Below, in pieces: positions 54,659 through 64,000 of a DNA stretch of 64,000 nucleotides. The stretch's first letter is position 1. Every line of letters begins with the position of its first letter. The stretch is taken from NCBI GenBank assembly GCA_025093985.1, contig JACAAK010000011.1:496001-560000 (forward strand), read 5' to 3'. The notes below the pieces were generated by a model that saw nothing but the letters and a program-made list of their open reading frames with translations, did no database searches and was not told the origin of the DNA. Both the position numbers and the translations under genes were made by a program. Origin of the DNA: Calvatia gigantea (lineage: Eukaryota > Basidiomycota > Agaricomycetes > Agaricales > Lycoperdaceae).

Positions 54659-57600
54659 GGAGGGCTCGTGATGACGTAGGAATCGGTATCATGTTGCGGC
54701 AGTCGCTCAAGCCAGCTAGTTGCAAGGCCGTTAGACTTTATTGCCAAAGTGAGGTCGACAAAGTGGTTTTGGAAAATGCGGATAAAATCCAGCGTAATCA
54801 CATGAAGGCGGATTAAATCCTGCTCAATCAAGGATTGAAGATCCCTTCCACGTAACACATATAGTGCTCGTTTAGTGTCATTCGAACTCTTTTCTTATCT
54901 GGTAAGCCAAAGCTCGTCAGATTATTCCAGTGTATCTTCTCATCCAGTCTGCAAAAGCAGTTTTGTCATCAACACTAAGCATTTCTCACATGTGCGGATA
55001 ACTGGAGAATTGAATCACAAAAGCGATGCCTTCAACTTAATGAAGTTCCTTTGCTGTGATGCGCAGGATAAGGCGGTCATCGGATTTGGAGTAAGAATAC
55101 TGTATCCGTTGTTCTCCTCCATGCTTTTCAGCATGTTAAGTTTCCTAATACATGTTACTCAATCGTATCGCTTTTTAGGGCTTAGAGAGTGTTTATCATG
55201 TTACGAACCACCGCGGCGCACATCAATTAAGACGGACCGGCAAAGTGTAGCCTTTGAAGGCTTTAATCGTATGTGGTTATTCACCAGCGATTAAGAACTT
55301 GTTTTACTGTACTCCTCCCTCAGCGACGAGTGTTTTTCGATTTAAATGTCAACGCACATTGTTAAATGGCGGATCATTATCGATGCAATTCCAGAAATAA
55401 AAGTATTTTTCTTGCAAGTTTGTTAAGCTATGCGAGGCGAAAGCTCATATGGAGGTATAACCATCACATATTTTTAGGATGATTTATCCGAGCTGTTGCG
55501 CTTTTCTGGTAGACACTAGCGTGAACGCGTAGCAAGTCTTATGCTTGTCCAACTCTAGTCGGTGAGTCCAAACGAGTTCTTCTTGAAATTGAACACCTAA
55601 TCCATTATAGTCTACCTATAGGTGACCCACGTAATGAACAGTGCAGTCTTTCCTAATCAGGTTCAATTGTGCAATGCGTATCAACCAGCATTTTATTCTA
55701 TAACTCCTCCACAATGGTCGTTCCACATAAGTGGCGACACAGAAGTGTGGTGTGTCAAAAGCAGTAGATATCCTGTAAAGGATGCGCATATTCTTGCATC
55801 AAATTGGCGAATATGTCAGCGTAAGACATAGGATATGGTGGGCGGAGATTTCTCGAATGGAAATGGAAAGGAATCAGGAGGTGATCGTGGAGTTAATGGA
55901 ATATATCCTGCGACATCAATAGATGGCGGATAAAGAAATTGCTATCTCTTGCTTCATGCAGGTTTTGCTCTCTTCTTTGCAAATGAACTGGTTATACTGC
56001 TATCCAGTTGCTGAATCATGACGTTTAAGGGTATATTCCCTCATCGAGTAAGGCATCCAGATGTGGATTGTTCGTAGAACGTTAAGCCTTTCCATGTGCC
56101 GCTTGAACACTAAAGTTCTCGTTGATCAAACGATCGAGGTATGTTACATCTCGAATAAGCGATCATGTTTGGGCGGTCATCATGTTAACTGATGCGCCGC
56201 GAAGCCAAACCCACAGTACAGAACCAAATTAATGGTTTATCCCTTGATTTACACAATTAAGTGTCTTCCACTATAAACGCTTGGACTGGCGCATTATGCT
56301 CTAGTCAACGCTTAAACTATCACTGAGACGGGTAAGACATTCCCGTTGCCATAAAGCTTTTAGGCTCTCAAAGTGTAGTGCGGATCAGTCTCTCTACCTC
56401 AACTGTTGCAAAAGCATTGGGAGTAGGAGGTTTAAGTGGGTTGTTCATGCCACGAATATTTGCTATTGCTCTCTTTTTAGACAAACTCTCCTCCATAATC
56501 AGTTGCGACATTGGCCGTTGTCAGCTATACTGTAGAGGTTTCTCTAATGAATCTTAGAGCCTCATAACTTCTTTTGAAGGAGGACAACTATCATCATGAG
56601 ATAAGAGGTCATTGAGTAGCGTCGTAATAGACGACTAGCAATTCCATCAAATCCGAGTATTATGCTCAAGGATGAGGACATTCGTATAAAGAATTCTGGA
56701 TAAAGGTACTGATGCAATTTCCCTTGTAAAATAATCCAGAGTGGCGATGAAATAATGCAACATCTTGACAAGTTGTAAAAAACGAGTGGAAAAGGCATAA
56801 TCTTGGGAAGTTCTGTTCGATGATGTCAAACAATATAGTCTAGTAGGTGTAATGTTCAACAACCATTCATCTTCTTGCTTGTAATTGCAAGTTCGTGTAC
56901 AACGATGAGATTGGGTGAACGAAAACAGCTCTGCATGACTTATTGCAAAGGTGGTGACCTTTAACGATTGCCTCAAAAGCATTACGCTCGAGGACATACG
57001 TTGTAAGATTTTCTCGATATAGATCGGCCACACACTAATGTGGCGCTACAAATCTTTCATCCCTAATGTCATAGACTAATGCTGGAATGTGAAAGCAGTT
57101 CAGATACTTGTCGTTCCCATAGGATCCCAGTTTCTTGCCTCAAGCCTAATGTAAAGTGGCGAGGTCTAAGAATTAATTCTGGTGACATAGTACTGAAGCT
57201 CAACCATTATACGTTGGGAGCTATTCTGCTAATTCCTAGATGTGTCATAATTTCCTTTCTTTGTAATGATGCGATTCACGAGATCCTGTAAGGGATATTC
57301 TTCTCAAGTGAATAGAGCGACATGCTCCCGCTATCATCTTCATATGATCCGCAAGGATTTCTCACTTGTTGCGTAGAAAAGGATTTATAGCCAGCGCTTA
57401 CATCTCACGCGGCACACCGTTATTCGTAGCATTTATCAAGGAGTATGAAGTCGAAAGTACTACCATATATCCTTCCATTGGTGTCAAGGTCAGCGACATC
57501 CGGAGATGGCGACTCAAGAACTCCTCCAGCGCCAAGCTCCGTAAAGAGCGGTCTAAAGGATTTCTTAAGGAATTCGTCGGCGTGTTGCATCATATGGTGC

Positions 57601-58915
57601 TATACGCATCCTCTTTCTCAATTATAGTTGCTCAATGGTGCGCTCAAGTCCTAATCGTGGACGGCAACTTCCATAGAGTCAAACTTCCTTAAAGCAATCA
57701 TTGTTATTCCTGTAGTTGGCGGACAAAGCATTTTAATGTGCTCGTCCATGCTCTGACTTAAAACAGGTCTTCAAACTTGGGCGTGTGTACATGCGCTTAA
57801 CACAAGTGAAGGAACGTTGATGCTAGAAGCAGGGCACGATATATTGTGACGCGGCTCCTCTATAAGAGAAATAGTATATGGCGGCAGTCACTCGAGCCAG
57901 CGGCATATTTAAACTATATTCTGAAGTATTTCCTGAAACGACATAATGGTGGTATTACCAGCTCATTATCCTTCTCCCCTTATTTCCCAGCTGCAAGGAC
58001 GCAATTAGTGTTCTTCTCCTTGCTATCTTCTTTGGATATTTTTGCGAATACTGCAAGTGCTGCTGCTATTGGCATAATGCCATGGTTTTATTGGTGCTGC
58101 AAGCCTTGCAGCCACTGTCTACCATACCAGCATTAGCGCTGCAAATGCGGCGGCCCACTGCCTTAGCGTGGCATAAAGCGCTTATAGCGCATGAGCTATC
58201 CATAGAAAGAATAAAGCGGTAGTCGAATAGACGTGGAAGGGGTAAAGCGTTGAAGCCTGAAGCGAAGGAACGAATGGCGGACTTCTCAAAGATATTTTCT
58301 ATATCCCAGCTTTATTTGATTAAGTGGGCCTTAGCGGCTTATAGCTGCCAGCTTAAGTGGGTCAAATAGCTCAGGTATATGCTTGTGGTGTGTTATTCTA
58401 CTCAAGGTGGGACTTGCCCAGTCGACTTGAAACACAAGAACACAAGGCTTATAATTTGCCTGACACTACGGTATTTATTGCGGTCATGAAGACCAGCTAA
58501 TTTACCAGCAAAGTGGAGTATAATGCTCAGCGTAGATGATCCATCATATAGTAAATTACTGAGGCGGATCTGAAGAGAATCCCGGAAAGCCCAAAGCGTC
58601 GTCGTCGATCAGAGTGAGAATACCAGAACAGAGGTGGAGCAACCAGAGCGGAACAGTTCTGCTACAACCCAGAATGGGGAGCGGACCTAAAACGGTCGAA
58701 CCAGGCCGGAGATGACAGTTTGCCAGATCAAAAACCAAGAACGGGTAACAACGTGTCAGCATCATGTAGGACTGCTGTGCGTAGTGCACGTGTTCACAAC
58801 ATGGGTCAGACAGGGTATCAAGTGGACCAAAGGCACCACTGTCTCCCAGGTTGAAAGCGACCGTAGCCTCCTCAAACTCTACCAGCGTGCTAACGCGGTC
58901 CGAGTGAGCGGTGGT
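54659..58915 (-). other. Interior of outer element, no coding function seen
   Basis: This 4.3 kb belongs to the outer copia-type element. Open frames are short, AT-rich and unlike any retroelement protein. A 131-codon frame (58556-58951) starts within the LTR and crosses the primer-binding site; it may be chance, or a remnant of the element's leader. The motif GCGGCAGTCNCTNNAGCCAGC occurs at 54694 and 57882 here and at 43335 in the left part. Confidence 0.6.
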
Positions 58916-58929
58916 CGGGGCCCATAACC
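58916..58929 (-). other. Primer-binding site of outer element
   Basis: On the minus strand GGTTATGGGCCCCG starts immediately after the LTR end. Copia elements prime on an internal fragment of initiator methionyl tRNA, whose anticodon arm is complementary to GGTTATGNGCCC. This fixes both class and direction. Confidence 0.75.
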
Positions 58930-59487
58930 TGTTGAGAGAACGAGTAGACATCCCAATATAAGTTCACACTACCTAAGCATGTAGGCGTCAGTGGTGGAGG
59001 GTAGTCGTATTCATCCGGGAGACGGTCCAGTAGGAGAGGTGCATGGTAGCGGACATAGTCCTGCTTATACCAGCGTACTCAGAGAGTCTTGAGGAGAAGG
59101 GAAGCGATGCTTAAAGAAGCTAGCGTAGAGTAGAGAAGACATATTGTCTTATGCCAAAGGGTGTAGCCAAAGGGCATAGCCAAAAGGATTACATACAGGG
59201 TAACTACATAGGTATTATATACTATTAGTCCCTGGTCTGTGCACTCTAAACCCTTATACAGGTGAGGTCTAACTACCAGTAGCATAATTGGAGCATACTG
59301 TGTACGACGCATGTACTAGAAGGTTCCATGCGGAGTGAATAACCGACTACCAGAAGGGCGGTACAACTACTGCATACGTAGTCCATGATGGTCCGTTATT
59401 ATCGACCCTCTGAAGGTGAAATACTCGAACCCCGTTTCAGCTATAAATAGACTGAACCAACGTAGTGGTACGGAGCGAGATTCAACA
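58930..59487 (-). repeat. 5' LTR of outer element (558 bp)
   Basis: Begins TGTTGAGAG, ends TTCAACA; the partner of 42256-42813. It is followed by GCTCC (59488-59492), the right copy of the target-site duplication. Confidence 0.93.
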
Positions 59488-59492
59488 GCTCC

Positions 59493-61607
59493 ATCTGCGG
59501 AAGGTGTTAGAATGGCAAACTCGGGCTGAGACCGAGTGGCACAGGTCACAACGTTGAACGTTGGACCTCGTTTTCTTGTTTCTATTATGAGTACCCTTGA
59601 CCACGGCCATTTTTCTGTAATGTTTATTTGTCTTATTGTCCACTTTACTTGGACCATTCGTCGTAGTATAAAAGTCCACATATCATGTACTGCACCTCAG
59701 TTCTCGTGCGTATATCGAGAGACTGAGTTACTATTGTATTCTTTCAGAAGGAATTTAATTACACTCAGTCAAACCTACGATGCCGAGGCTGACCTACGTT
59801 GACATAAGCAACAACGTGTTTGTCGATCCGATCCGCGAAATCTTCTCCCCATTCCGTACTTCCAATAGGGCCGTACTGGTGGATACACCGTAAAAATCAG
59901 CTTGATTTCGTAAATATCGTGCATATAATACCTCCTCTGCATCCCAACTTGCGATGACGATAGTACGGAGGGGTTTCCAACCCTTCTTCATAATGTGACC
60001 AAAGCCACGGATAACTTCGTGCATCGAAACTGTGCCACTGCTGGGATCCACAGCGCCGAGGACCCAAGCTAGAAAAAAGCGGGACAGCGCCAATTTCAGT
60101 CCATAACGATTACTGACGGGAGTGACGCTTCACTATCCCTATGATTACCGGCGACGACTACCTCGTTTCTTATAACTCCGGGTATGACGCCAATAACATT
60201 CCAGATTGGAATCAGCTTCGTATGGATATTGTTAACGAGCCGAACGTGTTTCCCTTCAAACCGACTACCAGGTTGTAAAACTTGTAATAATTGTTTCGCG
60301 TTGTTCCAGGAAATTGGCAAACTTGGGATAGAAGGAATATTTGTACCTTCCACGTGCGTAGCATTTTCATATGAGGGATATCCGGGGGTTGTTGGATCAC
60401 CGGGATAGATGCTCAAGAATAGTACGCTACCATGCTGGACGGAAGTTGGGTTTCTGGCCGGGCCCTCTGGATATCTGGGTCAAGTGTGAGGATTGTCGGG
60501 TTTGCTCCTGGAAAGACATTCATAGATGGACGCTCACGGAGCATAACCATTCTCTACCGTTATAGTCCCATCATCACGAGGATCAGGATAAATGAGGACA
60601 CCAATGGCGCCATTTTCCTGACCACCTTTTACCTAACGCGATATCAGAATATGCTTTCGATGAAGTCCGAACAAAAAATTACTTTTAGGCCACGGACGTC
60701 TGAGCCATATCTGCAGAGGACAATAGATCCCCTCAGTGGTGCGCCTACAAAAGATAAAATAGGTTTCATGGCGTCCTGTATTGGATTGGACTTACCTCGT
60801 GCTACGAGTTTGTCATAGTCCTATAATGTGGATGTTAAGAAGCATGTTTGGGGGTTTAGAGTAGGTGACTCACATCTTTGTTACAGTAGTTGCCGTCTAT
60901 CAAATGACCAGTAACGTCTCCATTGATGCTGAATCCATGGAAAGTAGGAACCTCGTCGCATATTTAACGGCATCTGGGTCATTACTATCTCCTTCAGGGA
61001 CTTGTTCCTTGAGGTCGGCATTCCATACAACATTGCCCCCCCTCTCAACAATTTGCAAGCCAGTCCTACTGGAGTGTTCATAACTGGATAATATGTATCA
61101 ATCCAAGCGGAAGGGCTGTCCCGTTCAACGATCCCTCGAGTTGCATCCTGAGATTCGTGAGTTCCAGCATCGAAGACAGGCTTTTGCTCTGGTGGCGTGA
61201 TACCAAATGAACCTTGAAGGATGGAGAGGAATAGTTCGGCTGTTGCAAAATCACCACTGGTGCCAGCCAGGTGTGGTTTTCCGGCATACTGCGGTAGGGA
61301 TCGACCTGTGGGACAAACATTTATTGAATCACGTCCATGATGGTACGCACATCGCTCACAAAAAAATATTCTCCGCCGATTTTCCGGGATCATGATGTCC
61401 ATGTTCCGGGAAGTAGAATTCGGGAGTCGAGCTCAACCGTAGGTGCAACAAGACGAGGCAGTAACCAACAGCCAAGGAAAATAATAATTGGATCAGGCCT
61501 CGGAAGAAAGGTCGATGAGGCCTGTTAACGACAACCTGGAATTCGCTTTCGCTTTCGCTGTCGAACACTGTCCCTGGCGGTAAAATTTCCGGCTTGAGTT
61601 CAGTCAT
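59493..61607 (-). pseudogene. Glutamate carboxypeptidase II-like gene, 5' half (split by retroelement)
   Basis: The upstream half of the M28 carboxypeptidase whose rest lies at 40747-42255. From ATG 61607 a short cytosolic N-terminus precedes one membrane helix (Leu-Ile-Gln-Leu-Leu-Phe-Ser-Leu-Ala-Val), giving a type II membrane protein. Then come Leu-Ala-Gly-Thr-Ser-Gly-Asp-Phe, Ala-Trp-Ile-Asp-Thr-Tyr-Tyr-Pro, Val-Pro-Thr-Phe-His-Gly, Tyr-Pro-Gly-Asp-Pro-Thr-Thr-Pro-Gly-Tyr, Ile-Pro-Ser-Leu-Pro-Ile-Ser, the zinc motif Gly-Asn-His-Arg-Asp, then [11 protein letters not shown] and Trp-Asp-Ala-Glu-Glu-Tyr-Gly. Exons join over several introns up to Ala-Tyr-Val-Asn-Val-Asp, where the retroelement begins seven bases into the next exon. 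Two single-base frame changes, in a run of seven Gs near 61044 and near 60963, add to the damage. Confidence 0.83.
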
Positions 61608-62257
61608 GGTATAATGTTGGCGTTGGCTGTTGCGCAATGATGTAGGGCTTGGAAGGTATCAAAGAGATATCATCATCGTTGTCGGTGTTTCTCGCTGTGG
61701 AGCAGAGGGACAATTGTCAGCTGACAGTTTGTAGCTTTCTGGGGCAACGAGTGAGTAACGCCGCCCTGTTTCCTACTTAGCCGGGACCATCCCACACGCT
61801 TCCGACATGCACACTCTGACGACACTGCAGAAACTTCTCTCCCTTGAAGGTGAGTGTCTTGTTTAACGAGCCTATTTGGTTCATAATACTATTATATATC
61901 TACTGACTCAGTCAGTTCGTCTGATGAATCATGCACTGATTATTATCATCAGTCAGTCTGAGGAGCCGGAACCGAAAGCATGGGCGATAGAATGACACAG
62001 ACTTCCGGCAAGTTCTACCAAGATTATGTTTGGCTTGTCCACATGAAATAGCCACCTGAGTTGGAGTCGGTTAATTATGCAACCGGACTCAAGCTATCGT
62101 TCCGCTCAGCACATATCCAGTTACATATTTGTGAGATTACTTGAAGCCTGTTTTATGGTCCAGACTCGTATCTCTGTGTCCAAATTGTGTCTGCTGTATA
62201 AATTGATATCGGCACCGTAAGGAATAGATAACGGCGAAGTGATCTGGACGCCAAGAA
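61608..62257. promoter_or_regulatory. Upstream region of the carboxypeptidase gene with palindromes
   Basis: No coding gene that I can support. A perfect 15-bp palindrome at 61902-61916 (ACTGACTCAGTCAGT) contains TGACTCA, the Gcn4/AP-1-type site. Directly after it CTGATGA (61921-61927) pairs with TCATCAG (61946-61952). They lie about 300 bp upstream of the carboxypeptidase start. Confidence 0.4.
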
Positions 62258-63751
62258 CTACTCCAGCGCTGGCAGCTGGGGACAGGGCACCTCCTTGGCG
62301 TCCACAATAACACAAACTTTGAAATAATAGATCTCCTCATTTCCAGTCTCTGTGTATTTTGTCCTTGCAGCAGGATTGTTTGTCGGTGTGGTGACCCAAG
62401 TGACTGGAAGTGTCCAACCCCTGTATGCATCGAGGTTTGTTTTCTTGAAGTACGATTTGACCCAGAGATCCCTTCTCCAAAAATCGCTGCTGTTCTTGTC
62501 GACGGTCGCTTCGGATTCCCCCGGGACCCAGATAATGTATGTCTCCTCTTCTCCCATTAGGAATTCGAGTTCAGTGTTCCGGTATGCATCGACCGCATCC
62601 CTTCCCTGTATCATATGGTCGCACATGACCCAGAAACGGCACTTTCCATAACTCGGTCCGAAGAGATAATTTATTTGTGGTTTGAGACCTAGTTCCTCCA
62701 ATGTTTTGAACAAAAACGCGTCTGGCCCTTTCAAATAGCGTTCCAGGTTGTACCATATAGCTGCTCCGCCTTCATATTGGCCGTATTGACCATGTTTACT
62801 GGTCTTTCTAATAGGATAGTCATATTCCAGACCAAAAGCAAGATATTCATGTTTACGAATAAAAGCAGCATCCCGGAAGACTTCCCGTAAGGTCGTAGTG
62901 AATGGGTTTTCCGGAATTTTTCCTTGCAATTCCGGAAGGATTGGCGGTGCTCGAAAGGGGTCGAAATAGAGACTGAAAGTGATGGTCACTCTGTGTCCAT
63001 CTGTCACCTCCAGAACTTCGTGTTCGACGTCACTGTAGAAGGCTACGTATGCCACCGATGAAGGGGGAGCATCTCGGAGTAAAGTGGGGACATTGAAATT
63101 GAACTCCCGGGTGCGGTGGCGAAGAACCAAATTTCCGCCCTGATGTTCGAAGGGAAGAGCAAATACAAGGGAGCCAAACATGTTTTCTGCACGCGGGGTG
63201 GCTTGATGAGTTTTGCAGAAACCTCCTTTGCCTGCAACGATGGCCCATGAAACTGACAGTATCGGATGGGGGACCGTACTTACCATATACGTTGAGCTTG
63301 TAAGGCTCTGCGCGGATACCTTTGTCGAAAGTATCCCAGGGGCATAAACCTCGAGCGAGTTGTGCGATGGATTTTCCAGAGTCTGCGCTGAAGAGCCAAG
63401 AAAACTTTCCCTCATCAAGTTTCCATGCCTTGCGGTATGTTTCGTCGAGAACTTTTTCTGGGCTTCGTCCAAAGGTCGCAGGATCGCAAGCATCAATAAG
63501 GGCTTTAACTTCCTTTCCTGTTGTAGACCCCAATTCGATGGACCTGAGGTGTTATGAAGGAGAGCAGTCAGTAGCGTTGGGAGTCTGATATCGTGAAGGG
63601 ACAGATACTGGGACAACCCGTCCTTGCACTTGAAGAATAGAGTAGATTCGGATCCTGAGAGGTTCACGACGCCAGATGTCCATGGCTCATGGTATTTCTC
63701 CTGAGCAGCCAATACGTCGCGTAGTTTTTGGATTGGATCCTGGGTGTCCAT
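62258..63751 (-). CDS. Fungal 2OG-Fe(II) oxygenase-like protein
   Basis: A prolyl-hydroxylase-like 2-oxoglutarate/Fe(II) oxygenase of a family common in mushrooms. Three exons. From ATG 63751 (or ATG 63760, three codons earlier) exon 1 runs to Lys-Asp-Gly-Leu-Ser. A 59-bp intron (GTATCT...CTCAG) leads to Ser-Ile-Glu-Leu-Gly-Ser-Thr, then Phe-Gly-Arg-Ser-Pro-Glu and Tyr-Lys-Leu-Asn-Val-Tyr-Gly. The second intron (GTAAGT) joins Lys-Gly-Gly-Phe-Cys-Lys-Thr-His-Gln-Ala-Thr-Pro-Arg. The second iron-binding His (Asp-Val-Glu-His-Glu-Val) and the 2OG-binding Arg (Gly-His-Arg-Val-Thr) are present, but the usual His-x-Asp is His-Gln-Ala, lacking the acidic ligand. A C-terminal domain follows. One unbroken 520-codon frame covers the region, but its middle is the wrong frame for the conserved exon, so it should not be used as the protein. 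Confidence 0.85.
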   Translation of the reverse strand: MDTQDPIQKLRDVLAAQEKYHEPWTSGVVNLSGSESTLFFKCKDGLSQYLSLHDIRLPTLLTALLHNTSGPSNWGLQQERKLKPLLMLAILRPLDEAQKKFSTKHTARHGNLMRESFLGSSAQTLENPSHNSLEVYAPGILSTKVSAQSLTSSTYMVSTVPHPILSVSWAIVAGKGGFCKTHQATPRAENMFGSLVFALPFEHQGGNLVLRHRTREFNFNVPTLLRDAPPSSVAYVAFYSDVEHEVLEVTDGHRVTITFSLYFDPFRAPPILPELQGKIPENPFTTTLREVFRDAAFIRKHEYLAFGLEYDYPIRKTSKHGQYGQYEGGAAIWYNLERYLKGPDAFLFKTLEELGLKPQINYLFGPSYGKCRFWVMCDHMIQGRDAVDAYRNTELEFLMGEEETYIIWVPGESEATVDKNSSDFWRRDLWVKSYFKKTNLDAYRGWTLPVTWVTTPTNNPAARTKYTETGNEEIYYFKVCVIVDAKEVPCPQLPALE

Positions 63752-64000
63752 TGTCTGCATATAGGGGATATAACTGGCCGAGACGGAAACGAGTGGCTCA
63801 TGAACTACGCACGGTTTCAACCCGGATTAACACGAAAAGAAAAAGGTAGCTGATTTGGTCACTACCGAGTGGGTGGACCTAGGTTTCCATGACTCATATG
63901 CACGGACCAGTTTGAGACATCCCGACGCCCTCAGACCTCTGCCCTTTTTTCGACGTGGTGAAAGCAGGAGTCGATTGAATGGCGTATTACAGACAGGATG
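63752..64000. promoter_or_regulatory. Upstream region of the oxygenase gene
   Basis: Short stretch between the oxygenase start and the window end; no further coding signal seen. Confidence 0.4.

Larger units (their letters stand above)
42256..59487 (-). mobile_element. Non-autonomous copia-type LTR retrotransposon (outer element)
   Basis: Two 558-bp LTRs (42256-42813 and 58930-59487) begin TGTTGAGAG and end TTCAACA, and differ at nine bases. On the minus strand the right LTR is followed at once by GGTTATGGGCCCCG, a primer-binding site of the initiator-Met type used by copia elements, and the left LTR is preceded by the purine tract AAGTGAGGAGGAG. Without the nested Ty3 element the element is 6.8 kb and its 5.7 kb interior shows no gag, protease, integrase or reverse transcriptase, so it must have been moved by proteins from another element. 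It lies inside an exon of the carboxypeptidase gene. Confidence 0.85.

Noticed and set aside
58556..58951. A 131-codon frame beside the right LTR as a coding gene of the outer element
   Set aside because: It starts inside the LTR, crosses the primer-binding site and resembles no retroelement protein; kept only as a remark.
42256..59487. RIP-type mutation as the cause of LTR differences
   Set aside because: RIP in ascomycetes favours CpA to TpA. Here all 14 differences are at CpG, which fits methyl-cytosine deamination instead.
61808..61975. A small spliced plus-strand gene starting at ATG 61812
   Set aside because: A short exon followed by GTGAGT looks plausible, but only a few dozen codons result and nothing supports them as protein.
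62258..63820. A single unbroken 520-codon frame taken as the oxygenase protein
   Set aside because: Its middle third is in the wrong frame. The family blocks Phe-Gly-Arg-Ser-Pro-Glu and Tyr-Lys-Leu-Asn-Val-Tyr-Gly lie in another frame, reached by introns with good GT-AG sites.
1..64000. CRISPR arrays, bacterial operons, riboswitches
   Set aside because: The window is clearly eukaryotic (spliced genes, basidiomycete families). The only regular array (43525-44199) has degenerate units without spacers.

Overview
This is nuclear DNA of a mushroom-forming basidiomycete (Agaricomycetes). Genes are split by many 50-70 bp GT-AG introns. Several families typical of that class are present: DUF6533 membrane proteins, a DUF7330 protein, a TKL kinase with an HGD catalytic loop, and a fungal 2OG-Fe(II) oxygenase. 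Exon joins below were made by hand from reading frame, splice consensus and family resemblance. No database search was possible.

Layout. 1-2.5 kb: no gene seen. 2.5-11.5 kb: DUF1275 membrane protein (+), COP9 signalosome subunit 5 (-), a small DUF2945 TUDOR-like protein (-), an RNase H relic of a retroelement (-), a single-pass membrane protein with an adhesin-like ectodomain (+), ribosomal protein eL20 (+). 12.3-20 kb: DUF6533 protein (+), an unknown disordered protein (-), a long TKL-type kinase (-). 21.6-29.5 kb: intradiol ring-cleavage dioxygenase, DUF7330 protein, two tandem cyclophilins and a methionine-permease-like transporter with an apparent frameshift (all +). 30.9-39.8 kb: second DUF6533 protein (+), a secreted Kre9/Knh1-like GPI protein (-) and a two-RRM RNA-binding protein (+).

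40.0-63.8 kb is the unusual part. A glutamate carboxypeptidase II-like gene (-) is cut in two by a 17.2 kb stack of three nested insertions. The outer one (42256-59487) is a copia-type element with no recognisable gag-pol, but with 558 bp LTRs, an initiator-Met-type primer-binding site and a purine tract. Inside it sits a Ty3/Gypsy chromovirus (44200-54658) with intact gag and pol, 628 bp LTRs and an exact GGAGG duplication. Downstream of pol that element carries a third reading frame of about 605 codons ending in three CCHC-like zinc knuckles and broken by only two TGA codons. Its right LTR is in turn interrupted by a 1.3 kb insertion. An apparently intact 2OG-Fe(II) oxygenase gene lies on one side of the carboxypeptidase and a decayed copy of it on the other.

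Every difference within both LTR pairs (9 of 9 outer, 5 of 5 inner) is a CpG to TpG/CpA change. Both stops in the third frame also fit CGA to TGA. This points to cytosine methylation and deamination acting on these elements.
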